NCBI GenBank assembly: GCA_951217055.1
Contig: OX578282.1
Location: 16,431,877 to 16,495,876 of the forward strand
DNA from: Gerris lacustris
Taxonomy: Eukaryota > Arthropoda > Insecta > Hemiptera > Gerridae
Direction: 5' to 3'
Length of the DNA: 64,000 nucleotides
Below, piece by piece: positions 33,408 through 44,924 of this stretch. Position numbers and translations under genes: made by a program. Below the pieces are notes generated by a model that saw only the letters and a list, made by a program, of their open reading frames with translations, did no database searches and was not told the origin of the DNA. How positions within the stretch are numbered: position 1 is the stretch's first letter; every line of letters starts with the position of its first letter.

Positions 33408-34172
33408 TTTCTTAGACACAATGAAACCCTTTATGGGGACTCTTCCTCCACTCTTTGATGTAGGTCTGATCCGTGTCATGATGATGTAATTTGTATCTAT
33501 GGTTCGAGGACGGAGCAGGGCGAGGGACACCCTTTATGGGGACTCTTCCCCCACTCTTTGATGTGGGTCCGATCCGTGTCATGATGATGTAATTTATATC
33601 TATGGTTCGAGGACGGAGCAGGGCGAGGGACACCCTTTATGGGGACTCTTCCTCCACTCTTTGATGTGGGTCCGATCCGTGTCATGATGATGTAATTTGT
33701 GTCTATGGTTCGAGGACGGAGCAGGGCGAGGGACACCCTTTATGGGGACTCTTCCCCCACTCTTTGATGTGGGTCCGATCCGTGTCATGATGATGTAATT
33801 TGTATCTATGGTTCGAGGACGGAGCAGGGCGAGGGACACCCTTTATGGGGACTCTTTCCCCACTCTTTGATGTGGGTCCGATCCGTGTCATGATGATGTA
33901 ATTTGTATCTATGGTTCGAGGACGGAGCAGGGCGAGGGACACCCTTTATGGGGACTCTTCCCCCACGCTTTGACGCACTCTTATATAGCTTACTAATGAC
34001 CACACCATACTCGCTTCGGCGGTACAATATATACAAATGTATGATGTGTGAAGTAGCTGGAGCTCTCCACCACGGAGCGTAAAAAGGGCCTAAGTGGCCT
34101 AATTGCAAGGTTGGAAGTGGATGGTCCTACCCGTTCTAGTAGGAAGTACTAGACTACTACTACTACTGCTAG
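33408..34172 (+). repeat. S1c SINE with internal tandem expansion
   Basis: The 3' half ('gcttactaatgaccacacca', 'cgtaaaaagggcctaagt', (tac)n tail at 34156-34170) is a good S1 3' end. The tRNA head is missing. In place of the mid-body there is a 103-bp tandem array (33421-33975). The first unit joins the preceding unique sequence at about 33408. Confidence 0.82.
33421..33975. repeat. 103-bp tandem array derived from the SINE body, about 5.3 units
   Basis: The block 'ctttatggggactcttcc' recurs at 33431, 33534, 33637, 33740, 33843 and 33946. Each unit also holds 'gggtccgatccgtg' (a degenerate B box corresponding to gggttcgatcccgtg in S1a) and 'ggacggagcagggcgaggga' (ggggacagtgcagggcgaga in S1a). 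Units differ by only a few bases, so the expansion is recent. Overlapping minus-strand open frames spaced by 103 bp are artefacts of the array. Confidence 0.9.
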
Positions 34173-36059
34173 ACTCGATGAACCGAGATGCTATTATAAA
34201 ATACCGCAGAAGAAGAAGTGTATATTTAAGAAAATTCGTTCTTGATTGCTTGAATTGAATTTAACATTGTGAACCTTGGACAATATAGTCCATTGAATTA
34301 AATAAAGTAACATCCTATTTTCGTTTATTATAATCAAGATTCAGTCTGTCTGTTAATCCACCCTTAACGTCTTTTTATCCCCTCACGCACATCCTGTAAT
34401 ATAAAAAAAGAAGAAAAATCAGAATTAATTCAAAACGATTTCTTCATTTTTAATCATTCTTTTTTTTCCAACCAACCCTCGAAGAAGTGAATTTATAATT
34501 AGGCTTATTAACGAGAAACGAGGACGAAGGTGCGTATGAGAGTCAGCGTAGCGTGATACCGCGGTCCATGAGAATGGAATGGAGGCGTTCCCAGGCTATT
34601 TCATTAATTAGCATTAGGCGTTGAGCCTGTTGATTCACAACAAAAAAATCTTACCCTGTATGTTATTCTACCATTTATGGTTTCAAAAGTTCCTTGAACA
34701 ACTCTTTTTTTTAATTCATACATTTTTTTTATCTTAAAGAACTTCCTGCCGTTATCTTGTTGTTTTTGTTTTGTTTTTTTCAAACATTAAAATGAAAATA
34801 TATACCTGTGCGCACATTCTTTTTTTAAAACAGTGTCTTAACCCACTAAAAAAATATTCTTGAATGCGTTTTTAAAAAAATGTTAATCTTAAAGAATGAA
34901 ACTTGTTTTTTCTGAATAGCTTTATTAATCACCAGCTAATGATTACATTTTTATAAGTGTTTTTTTTAGTGATATTTACATAAATTCTATTGTTAAATGT
35001 TTTTAAAATTGATCCACACAACCTTTTTAATTTATTTATGATTTGGATCTTTTTATTAAGAAACCCAGCTGTTAGGATATAATAATGTATTTCTTGATTT
35101 ATTAATTATTAACAATTCTTTTCATTGAACACAATGTTAGTAATATTGGAAAAAAAAGAAAAATGTTCATCATGTCTTAAAATGCCCAGTAAATGTGGTT
35201 GTAAATGAAAGCTGTAAAAAATTAAAGTTACGTCTGTAATATTGGATTAAACTTAAAGGAGAAAAATTTACCTGTTTTAGTGTGAAAAATTAATTTAAAA
35301 TCCGTAAGACAAACGTAAAAAGAACCATATATATATTATATAGTAGTAGGCCTTGCGCGCACGGAGCAACTCAAAGGAAACGCAACTGGTTTGAGATTGA
35401 AATCACTGATATAAATAAGTGATGCATTTCCGCACACGAGGCAAGAATGATTGAAATCGCTTGTTTCCTCTGTTTTATGGAACATTACAATTGTGCCACT
35501 AACTGATACCAGTTTAATGGATATATGAGAAAAATGCAGCGGATTTGCTCCCTCCAATGCATCTTATAAAAACAAAAAAAAAATATCAACTTCCAAGATG
35601 CTGAAGCTAGCAAAAGGTATATTCAAAATGATATTCTAATCAAAAACCTAACCATGAAAAAAGATCCAAGTTCTGGACCCTCTCCCAAAAAAGTCAGCCT
35701 ATCAGTATAGTGCATGTCTACATATAGCATAGGTTGGCTATTATACGCCCCGTTTTGAACGGGATAGTCTCGTTATTTTAGGCTTTTGAAGGCTTCGGAT
35801 GTTTTGATGCTATCGGATTATGACTTTTTCGATCGATGGAGCTATCGGTTTCCTAAAAAGTCATAATCGGAAAAATGTCAGGCTATCAAAGTAGTTGATT
35901 ATCTACATTGTGACCAATTCTTTAGTCCATAACCTCACTACACTCCTACTTTCATGAGCACGACTGCTCTTTTATTTTGATTACTAAACACATATCCAGT
36001 TTCTGAATGAGCCATGAAACATCAGTATTATGGATAGTCAAAGGTATACATAAGTGTTA
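34173..36059. other. Unassigned stretch with one unexplained open frame
   Basis: 35336-35557 (minus, 73 codons) is GC-richer than its surroundings and not part of any repeat I recognise. Its cysteines (HSCLVCG) are not enough to name a domain, so I leave it uncalled. At about 35815-35880 'cggattatgactttttcgat' pairs with 'aaaaagtcataatcgg' to form a stem. Confidence 0.4.
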
Positions 36060-36460
36060 CGTGGGTAGACAATAGCGTCCCATCCACTGTCGTTCTTTCC
36101 GTAAGGAAAGCCGATTCCGTCAAGAAAGAGTGTCAGTCTATGGGGTTCAAGAGGAAAGAACGGCAGGATTATAATCTTGCAAGATTATCCCAGTTAGGCA
36201 ACGAATCCCAAAGGTTTGTATGACACGACACGCTTTCCCTCGACGAGACAACATTCCCTTGGAAAGTAAGAGGAAAGAGACCACCCACACGCGTTCTTTC
36301 CTACTGGCCTCACAAAATTTAAAAACAATCAGGATTATGCTAATTCATGTGGATGGGCAACGAAGGGATTGTAGTCACACGACGAGACAGGAAAGAGTGC
36401 AGGAAAGTGGTTGTGTGGATGGTAATGAACATGATTATCAATCATGCCGTGCTTTCTAGG
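36060..36460. repeat. GGAAAG/CTTTCC-rich segment with imperfect inverted ends
   Basis: 'ccatccactgtcgttctttc' near 36079 faces 'ggaaagtggttgtgtggatg' near 36400. Inside, ggaaag and its complement recur many times. Higher GC than the background. It may be a degraded inverted-repeat element; open frames through it have no recognisable domain. Confidence 0.4.
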
Positions 36461-36469
36461 GTTGGGACT

Positions 36470-36560
36470 TCGATTCCGATATATCGATATATCGGACCAA
36501 AAAATATCGATATTTTATATCGATATTGATCTTTCGATATAATGACAACATCGATATTTT
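36470..36560. other. Cluster of TATCGATA-type palindromes
   Basis: Six or more atcgat/tcgata cores occur in about 90 bases (for example 'gatatatcgatatatcgg' and 'ttttatatcgatattgat'). In flies TATCGATA is the DREF/BEAF-type element, but a simple AT palindrome-rich repeat is equally likely. Confidence 0.45.
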
Positions 36561-36566
36561 TTAAAA

Positions 36567-37143
36567 ATCGCGTCCGACTCATCAGGGGCCCGACGATGCC
36601 CACCCAACTCTGGACCTATACTAGATCAAGAAGATCAGATATAGGACTTATCAGAGACGAGCGTGCTCTCATACCATGGGTGGGCATCGTCGGGCCCCTG
36701 ATGAGTCGGACGCGACGAAACGATGCAGGACATAGCGTAATGCCGAGCCAACATCTTAATGACGCAATGTCTGATGTTGGAACAGTTCCTATGTGTCACA
36801 CTTGCGCGGCACATCCCTTGGTGTCTCTCACAAGTTGTGTAGCCTATTGCAGTGTGCAAAAACACGGTATTTCATTGCTGATGTTTTTTGCCAGCCAAGC
36901 AAGAATGGCGGTATGAGAGCACACTCGTCTCTGATAAGTCCTATATCTGATCTTCTTGATCTAGTATAGGTCCAGAGTTGGGTGGGCATCGTCGGGCCCC
37001 TGACGAGTCGGACGCGACGAAACGATGCAGGACATAGCGTAATGCCGAGCCAACATCTTAATCACGCAATGTCTGATGTTGGAACAGTTCCTATGTGTCA
37101 CGCTTGCGTGGCGCATCCCTTGGTGTCTCTCACAAGTTGTGTA
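36567..37143. repeat. Compound inverted plus direct repeat
   Basis: Segment X (36571-36678) recurs inverted at about 36910-37018 ('gatcaagaagatcagatata' and its complement). Segment Y (36684-36842: 'gggcatcgtcgggcccctga', 'gaaacgatgcaggacatagc', 'ggtgtctctcacaagttgtg') recurs directly at about 36980-37141. The 'gtcgggcccctgatgagtcg' part is present three times, in both orientations. GC-rich. It abuts a truncated family A copy. Open frames here on both strands are a product of the repeated sequence. Confidence 0.75.
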
Positions 37144-37662
37144 TAAAAGTTTCATACAAATAAAGATAAGTATACTTTTGAAGCTATAGGTGAAAATAAA
37201 TGTATGTTTGTGCGCATGTGGAAGAGAAACAAATAGGTGCAGAAGGTTGAAACTTATATGGGACCAACCACGGGCGTCGTCGCCGGGGGGGACAGGGGGG
37301 ACGTGTCCCCCCCAATATGTGAGATGTAATAAAGAATTTAACCTAAAGAAACTTTAAAATATCTAACCCGTATTTACCTTTCTACATATATTTTATAAAT
37401 AATTATATATTATCCATTGCATGTCACAGTGATACTATGTAATGTTAATGGTTAACAACTAATTTTAGAGTCAGAAGATGGCTATTAAGAAGCCAAAACC
37501 TGTTATCAGTTATTACAAATACTTTGTGTGAAGACCTAGTGTTTCCTCCCCCTCCCCCTTTTCAAAATGATGACAAATATGTAATTTATTGTGTGGGGTA
37601 AATCTGCATATATGCCCCGCACCTATTTTTAAACGTGCGATTCAATTAGGTTTTGTTTCCGT

Positions 37663-37842
37663 GCTTACCGAAGGTAATGGAGGCTATGTGATCGTTCCGA
37701 AGAACTGAAATAAGTATATTATAGTCCCCGATTCCAAAAATTCCCAGATAGAAATCCGATTGGGGCATCAGAGAAAATTTTTGATTCCCTGTTTGGCTGT
37801 CGGTCTATCGGTTTGCCAGTCGGTCAATTTTTGCACGCAAAA
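37663..37842 (+). repeat. Family A 5' fragment inside the hAT-type element
   Basis: 'gcttaccgaaggtaatggag', 'gctatgtgatcgttccgaag', 'agatagaaatccg' and 'ggtcaatttttgca' follow the A order, truncated after the tctg block. The hAT element that lies inside A7 thus itself contains a piece of A. Confidence 0.72.
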
Positions 37843-38290
37843 TGTTGATGTGTTTTGATAAAATGGGATGAAACATTTAACACAATCCACAAGTGTTATA
37901 TATTTTTGTAATCTACTCTTCGATACCTTTTATTTGATGCCCCACTCAAAATGAAAAAAAAATTGTTTTCCAATGACTGGAATTATCCGCCATTTTGGAT
38001 TCCTAGTTAATCAGATCAAATTGCTATTCTTATTTTTTCTATGGCCCACAGCCCGCACATTTTTATTTTTTTTTATATTTTTAGTAACAGCAGAAATATA
38101 GTTTTAGAGGGGGGGGGGGACACGCAAGATTTTGATGTTTTTTTGACAAAATGGCATGGAAAATTATATATTTTTGTAATCTACTCTTCAATACATTTCA
38201 TTTGATACCCTACTAAAAATTAAAAAAAAAAAAAAATCATTTGACATGAATTATCCGCCATTTTGGATTTGAACAGCTGATAATTTTGAT
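37843..38290. repeat. Diverged direct duplication inside the hAT-type element
   Basis: 'tatatatttttgtaatctac' through 'gaattatccgccattttgga' occurs at 37899-38000 and again at 38165-38272. A run of 11 G at 38109-38119 lies between. Non-coding. Confidence 0.68.
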
Positions 38291-39740
38291 TTCGCTATAC
38301 TTTTCCTGTGTGCGCGTCAAAACGATCTTTAATAATGGAAAGTTTCAAGTTTTTATCTCTTTTGATTCAAACGTTATTTGAACCGTACAGAGTGACAAAC
38401 TGACAGACTAACACAGTAACTAAATAAGTAAATCGGACTGTACGAAAATGGGGGGCCAAATAATAAAGATTTACAAAAGAGAATACTTTATCTAAAGAAT
38501 GCTAATGTGTCCTAAAAATTCCTGAAATTCTTAGAAAATAGAAAACTTTATCTAAATAATGCTAATTTTTCCTAAAAATTCCTAAAATTATCCTAGATGC
38601 CACAGACACCCCCCCTCCCTTCGTCTGGGAGCTGTAATACGTCAACCACCCAATATCTCGTTTTGGACTAAACGTTGTATTATGGCCACTCTAAGAAAAC
38701 ATGTTTTTATTGTTTTCCATAACTAATGATTAAATGCCATAGTTTATTATAGATTTTAAGTAATATTGCATAATGTCTATTGACTGATCTATTAAATCTA
38801 CGATGGTTAGGTGCACAACTTTTATTGTGTTACAATTACTATTTTTAAGTTTGTATTATTTTTTTTATAAAAATACTCGTGATCATACTTTGGTCCAAAG
38901 GAACTAGACCGTAAGTTTACTTTATACAAAGTATTAAAATCAAATTTCACCTTAGAGATGCATAACAACGCTGTTTTGAGAGATCTTATTTTCAAAATTT
39001 TCCGGGGGAGGGCCCCCGGACCCCCCTCCCGGAATGTGTCCCCCCCAATCATGGACTGCTGACGACGCCCATGGGACCAACAATGAGCTAATTATGACCT
39101 ACCACCTAAATTTCATTAAAAATATGGACGTGTAGTTTTTAAGATATGTTGGTTAGCAAAAATTGAACGACAGAGCGACATACCGACAGACAGACACGGA
39201 ACCAAAAATGTTCCCTGATGCCTGAAATGGATTTAAGTCTTGGAATTTTTGAAATCGGAGACGTAAAAAAAATTTTAGTTTTTCAGAACGATCACTGCCT
39301 CGTCCAGACTGCCAAACCGAACAGAGGAAACGAGCCGAGCATTGGTCTCTGTGCATGTTCTCTCTGGTCTCTAAAAATGTTTCGTTCTTCAGAACAATCA
39401 CATAGCTTCCGTTACCTTCGGTAAGCTCGATGCTCGGAAGCAAAATGTATATTTTACCAGTGATTTGGGAAAGAAAAGTTTTAGTTTGTGAGGGACAGAG
39501 AATAGGGAGGGGGAGGGGGATAAAAAAACAAAATCCCTTACTTGTACTGGGTGTATTAGACCTAGTAGAACTTACTAGAGACTTGGCTAAACCAATGGTC
39601 TCACAACGTTTTACGCGAGACTTCGCTTATTTTTTTACACAAGTGTTTTTGTTGGAATTTCTTACCTACCTACTTATTAAATATTAATTTATAATTTGTC
39701 CATTCCTGCTCAGTTCTCTGTGTTATTTTATTTCCTTTTT

Positions 39741-40359
39741 TGCTTCCGAGCTTACCGAAGGTAACGGAAGCTATGTGATCGTTCTAAAGAACGAAAAAAT
39801 TTTAGGTCTGCGATTTCAAAAATTCCAAGACAGAAATCCGTTTCAGACATCAGGGAACATTTTTGGTTCCGTGTCTGTCTGTCAGTCCGTCGGTGTGTCG
39901 GTCTGTCGGTTTCAATTTTTGCGAACCAACATATCTTAAAAACTACACGTCCGATTTTAATGAAATTTAGGTGGTAGGTCATAATTAGCCCATTGTTGGT
40001 CCCATATATGTTTCAACCTTCTGGGTCTATTTGTTTCTCTTCCACATGCGCACAAACATACATTTATTTATACCTATAGCTTCAAAAGTACTTATCTGAT
40101 TTGAATGACACTTTTATAGTTTATTGTATGTAGTCCGCAGATAACCCTAGATTAATTTAAACCGTTTGCGCTCTTTAACTTTTGCAAAATTGATACTTTA
40201 ATTTATGTAAAAAATCCAAACTATTTTGACAGATTAAAAAAAAACGGGGGAAACAATTAGATAAATTAGGATAATAATGGCTTGTAAAAGTATAAAATCA
40301 ATACAGTACGTGATAGGATGCGAGGAAGCTATGTGCCACACCAATTGACAGTCTATTTT
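39741..40359 (+). repeat. Family A repeat, best-preserved full copy A8
   Basis: Intact from 'tgcttccgagcttaccgaag' to 'gtgccacaccaattgacagt' plus 'ctatttt', 619 bp, with all family blocks. Useful as the reference copy. The left flank ends in T5 and the right end in T4; no clear target duplication. Confidence 0.8.
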
Positions 40360-41129
40360 AATAATTAATTATTATTTAAGTCTCATTTTAAATTTTTAGA
40401 TATATATTTTGGTAATCTAATTATTTTAATATTATATTTATTTTGAATGCCATTCGGAAGAGTATATAGATTTCATTCACAAGTCTTCATCATTTCTTCG
40501 TCCCAGGCTAGCCTAGGTCATTCCCTTTTTCGTTAGGGTATAAGCTTCTAAAATGGTATCCTAGAGATAAGAATCTCAATACTTGGTCTATATAAATACT
40601 ACGTATACTATCGTAAAAAGAAAGAAAATTTAGAATATTGGTTCTCTTTTTTTAACTCTTCAGTTAAAAATCTACTAAATATAACTACATTCATAAAAGC
40701 TTATGTGTTATCATTCGACTATATTATTAGTTTAACCTGAAGATGATCATTTTTTATTCATAAAAATATATTTGTTCCGATTATTTTTCCGTGTTAAAAA
40801 AAATACGTGTGGTGTCGCGGGACACCCGGTAAGAACGAAGTTCCTTACAGTTTTCATTAAATATAAATTATAAAATCACACTGCTAAGTACGTATACATT
40901 GCTAACTACTTATACATGGCGGAGTTAGAAAAGAGACAAAATTAAAAGTATCAAACTGTTTTTTACCTAGCAGAGTTAAGGCAAAATTAAAAGAAAATCA
41001 TTATTTGTATCATTAAAGCAAGCGTCTTACTATAAAATATATTGAATATAAGAAAAAAGTTGATCATGATGAGTTTATAATTAAAGAGTAAGTTTGTTAA
41101 AGGATGTTGGATTGACATAGATCTGTTTT
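40360..41129. other. Unassigned stretch with a short strong palindrome
   Basis: 'gtggtgtcgcgggacacc' (about 40808-40827) is a tight stem-loop. No gene or shared repeat recognised. Confidence 0.4.
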
Positions 41130-41790
41130 CTACCTACCCGGCCTATTAATTTAAAATATTATAAAATATATCTCTTCCCTACTCTAAAGCTTGTGCATGT
41201 ATCCGGTTGAAATTTTACATGCCTGTTTCAATTGTACTTTATACAATATGTAAGAAGTTTTATTAAAATCGTTATACGTTAGAACGGAAGATATCGGTAA
41301 AAATGTTTTTTTCTTTATTGTAAACGTTTGGGTCCACTTTAATAAATTAAAGTGTAAATAAATTAAGTGTATTTAGCGATCTTTATCACTTCATAACAGT
41401 GTCGGGTGTACGATTCACGCAGTATTATAATAATATACCTAATATATTGATATAAGCGTCAACACAGATCAGTTTTACTTTTAAGAAGACCGTGATTATA
41501 TTTTCTATATTTACAAAACCAAGGGACATTTTGACATGTAACAAAAAACAAAACAAGTCAAGGAACAGGCTTCCTTAATAACATTTTTTTCCGTCTTTTT
41601 GAAGCCTACGTTTACCCGAGCGTTGCGCGTGAACGCTTGGGCAGATAACGTTTTACAACGAACTCAGCCTTGGCATTGGTAAAATGAACATGAGTACCAA
41701 ATTTCAACTAACTCGGTGATCTTTTACTCAAGGTATCGTCATCGGTAGATTTCGTGACGGATTTTGATTGACGGTGATTTTGGTCGTTTT
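41130..41790 (+). repeat. Family D repeat, copy D3
   Basis: Matches 61130-61570 in order: 'ttgaaattttacatgcctgt', 'gaagatatcggtaaaaatgt', 'tagcgatctttatcacttca', 'gttgcgcgtgaacgcttggg', 'ctcagccttggcattggtaa' and 'acttttactcaag'-type text. More diverged, with a unique insertion of about 150 bp (41405-41580). Confidence 0.68.
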
Positions 41791-42612
41791 TTTCGGATTC
41801 ACTCCCGGGCTCCAGAACGTGCCATAAGGAACTTCAATTAGATAAAAGAAGATCAATTAAATTTAGTTATTTAGTTTTATAGAGAGTAAAAAGACACTAG
41901 AACGGACGAACCATATTCATATCTATAATCTATTTTGTCTAAACGAACGTTATATTTAAACAAAAGAACGCACTTCAGGGTCGCGCTTGCCTGCTTTAAC
42001 ATTACGTGTAGTTTTGACATCTATAATACTTTTATTTGCGCTATTGCATGAAAGGAAACCGAAAAAAAAAAAAATCGTGCGTGCTGCGTGTCTCTAATAA
42101 ATGGTTTGATAAAACGAAAGAGTTGCGTGTCCCTTGATAAATGGATATTTGTCGATTGACTAACTTGGCAAGGGAAAAACGAATTAGGGGAAAAATTCTT
42201 TTGTGAATTTCTTTATATCGTCCTTGACCCTAGACAAAACTGCTATATTAATAATGATTTTTTTTATCGTCATAGTCTCGTCTAGATTACCTAACGTAAA
42301 TAAAATCTAATATTGAATAAACGTAGAAACTATAAAGAGATCCAACAAAGTGTATCTTTAAAACAAGAATAATTTTGTTCAGTACAAGTATTTCTGGAGG
42401 TACTTTGAAAATAAGTGAAGTTAGAAGTATTTATTTACATAATATATTATTATCTTATTAGTATTAACGTTGAGTTATTAAAATATATTTTCTATTAAAT
42501 TAAATTATTATATTCCCATTATCATCATTAGATTTTCCTTTTTTTTAATATTGGTTAAAACAAAAACAACAGTTCATCTTTATATGCGGTTGATAATTAG
42601 AGAACGAAATAT
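41791..42612. other. Unassigned stretch
   Basis: 'gcgtgctgcgtgtctctaataaatgg' and 'agttgcgtgtcccttgataaatgg' (42075-42150) are related short direct repeats. No gene recognised. Confidence 0.4.
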
Positions 42613-43217
42613 TTTTGCTTCCGAGCTCACCGAAGGTAACGGAAGCTATGTGATCGTTCCGAAGAACGAACATTTGTTTAGGTCTCAGATTTCAAAAATT
42701 CCCAGATGTAATCCGTTTCAGACATAAGGGGTTGTTTGGTTCCGTGTCTGTCTGTCGTTCTGTCGCTCAATTTTTGCGAACCAACAGATATTAAAAATTA
42801 CTACTTCAATTTTAATGAAATTTGTATGGTAGATCATAATTAGGCCATTGTTAGTCCCATATAAGTTTCAACCTTCTGTGCCCATTTGTTTCTCTTCCAC
42901 ATGCTCATAAACATACATTTATTTACACCTATATCTTTAAAACTATACTCATCTGATTTATATGAAATTTGGATGGTTTGTCGAAAGTAGCCTGCAGATG
43001 ATCCCAGATTAATTCTAACCGTCCATACACTTCTTAAATTTTTCTAAATTGATAATTAATGTAAAAGATCGAAACAATTTTGACAGTTTAAAATAACGGG
43101 GGGAAATATATATCAATTTGACCATAACAGGTTTCAATAGTACAAAATCATTAAAGTATACAAGTATACAAAATAGAACGCGATGAAGAATGTGCCAGAC
43201 TAATTGGCAGGGTATTT
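42613..43217 (+). repeat. Family A repeat, full copy A9
   Basis: From 'tttgcttccgagctcaccga' to 'aatgtgccagactaattggc' plus 'agggtatttt'. All blocks present with scattered changes. Confidence 0.75.
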
Positions 43218-43285
43218 TGAATTATTTTTATAAAAGCTTTTAATAATGCTACAGTAAACCTAATATCTATTGAAGATATGCCTAG

Positions 43286-43918
43286 TTTACATTCAGCCCA
43301 TTTCCGTAGCAGTAAGCAGGGAAGTGGGCATAAAATAGAGCAGCCCGAGTATGTAAACAGGGTACCCGTACTGCCCTTGCTCTTGCCACTCGCTCTGCCC
43401 GCTGCTCCCTTCGTTGGTGGTTTTTCGAGCGGAAGTCAAAGGACAGGCAGCGCGAGTGGCAGGGAGTGTTTACACTCTGCTCTTCTACTTGCATGCATTA
43501 ACCCATTTTGCTGAGACAGCAAATATTTCAAAAATTCATAAAAAATCGAAAAATTCTCCGATTGCGCTGAAGTTTGCAGAAATTATACCTTATTGGGAAG
43601 GACGAAAATTCCCTCTGAATTCCCTTTTGATATCTGCCGCCATTTTGAAAATATCCAGATATGAAACTTTAAACGCTGAATAATTTTGGCAATATTCACA
43701 AATAAAGTATCGATTGAAACTGTTTGATATGAAGGACAAAATGCGGTATGTCGCTTTTGCTGCATTTTCTTTGACCTCTTCCATTGTCCAAGGTAGAGAG
43801 GGAAGCAAGTAAGGGAGATTGTAAACACTCATTGATCAACACTCCCTTGATGATGGGAGGATTATTTTGGGGAATAAATACTGCAGTGCGATGAGCAGTG
43901 GAAATGGTTGAATGTAAA
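43286..43918. mobile_element. Putative inverted-repeat element L, about 633 bp
   Basis: Left 'tttacattcagcccatttcc' and right (reverse strand) 'tttacattcaaccatttcca' are imperfect terminal inverted repeats. A second inverted pair lies inside ('agagcagcccgagtatgtaa' near 43337; 'gtttacactctgctct' near 43468). 43278-43514 and neighbouring open frames on both strands are mutual shadows of this GC-richer element. No target duplication was recognised. Confidence 0.55.
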
Positions 43919-44504
43919 TGAGACATTTAGAGATAATTAGAGGTAATTAAATATTATTTTGTTTAACAAAGTTATCCAGTTGTTATCATTTTAATTTGTT
44001 TATGAATTATGTAAGGACCCTGAATGTTTATAAATTTTTGATAAAAATTGATTTTTATATTTTGAAACAAAAATACACCTGTAAAGTTTTATTTAATTTA
44101 TAATCCTAACATGTTGTTACTCTTACAAAATTCTCTATTATTATTACAATAAATGGTTAATTTTCAGAACATCAACCTGTATTTATTTCTACAGTAGATT
44201 TAGCTTAATTGATTTCTAATTAATAATAGCATTAGGTTATTAAAAGATAGAGTAATTATGTACTTTATTGTTTTTAATTTCTCCACATTATACGTAGTGA
44301 AGTAAAAGTATTGTGATGGCGTGAAAAGTGTTTTTTTTAAAAAAAAAAAGAAATGTCCCTGAAAAATGACTCTGTTGAAACGCGTGGAGCCTGAATTACT
44401 TTTTACTAAGTGAATTATTTTCATCTTTCATTAAATTAAATCTTAAACGTCTTTAAAAATGGGGAAAGAAATGGGGAAAGAATGATTTATTATTATCATT
44501 TCAC
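43919..44504. other. Unassigned AT-rich stretch
   Basis: 'aagtattgtgatggcgtgaaa' at about 44305-44326 repeats the F start (44927-44947), so a short F scrap is present. Nothing else recognised. Confidence 0.45.
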
Positions 44505-44740
44505 ACCTATTATTTCCAATATGGTGGTCAATATGGCGGACGACTAAAAACAAGTTAGCAAACAGCATGACCTGTTATACATCGTTTTGAAGGTTTTGAA
44601 GAGTATAAAACGAAAATTTAACTACTATTACAAAATGTCCATATATTACAGGCATATTTTGAAAACAAATGCGGGAGATAAAAAGACAAATGCTTATACA
44701 GGCGTGTAACATATCATTTCTAAGCTCTTTTTAGGTAGAT
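44505..44740 (+). repeat. Family E repeat, copy E3
   Basis: 'ccaatatggtggtcaatatg', 'agcatgacctgttatacatc', 'aaggttttgaagagtataaa' and 'gtaacatatcatttctaa' follow the E order. It ends next to a 17-base C run at 44751-44767. Confidence 0.65.
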
Positions 44741-44924
44741 TAAGACTATGCCCCCCCCCCCCCCCCCACAAAAAAAAATCTGGAATCCACATTAAAAAGA
44801 AAAATAGCACATATGAGACCAAAAAAAGCAACTTATTTTGCGCAAGTTCTTTATCCACCACTTTATGTTGCTTAGTACGAAATTGATTAACCGTAAAATA
44901 ACTTTTTTACTTTCTCATAAAGAG

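Larger units (their letters stand above)
37269..39073. mobile_element. Non-autonomous hAT-type element, 1805 bp
   Basis: The 8-bp target duplication 'ggaccaac' is perfect (37261-37268, 39074-39081). Terminal inverted repeats are 13 bp: 'cacgggcgtcgtc' and (reverse strand) 'catgggcgtcgtc', starting CA as in many hAT elements. Just inside both ends are 'gtgtccccccca'-like sequences facing each other (37302-37314; about 39037-39047). No transposase is visible; the interior holds a family A fragment and a duplicated block. Restoring the empty site gives an uninterrupted family A copy, which confirms the boundaries. Confidence 0.9.
37143..39445 (-). repeat. Family A copy A7 (minus), split by a hAT-type element
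   Basis: The A 5' end 'gcttccgagcatcgagctta' (reverse strand) is at 39445. The body follows down to 39074, then resumes at 37268 and runs to 37143, where it is cut by the compound repeat. Between about 39295 and 39391 lies an extra 95 bp bounded by 'ttcagaac.atcac' on both sides. Confidence 0.75.

Noticed and set aside
33412..34108. Series of overlapping minus-strand open frames with identical 'MSLALLRPRTID' starts
   Set aside because: They repeat every 103 bp exactly with the SINE-derived tandem array; no independent coding evidence.
36220..37155. Several GC-rich open frames on both strands
   Set aside because: They overlap each other and the inverted/direct repeats, with no recognisable domain.
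43278..43926. Cluster of six overlapping open frames on both strands
   Set aside because: They lie within the putative inverted-repeat element L and contradict one another; no motif supports any of them.
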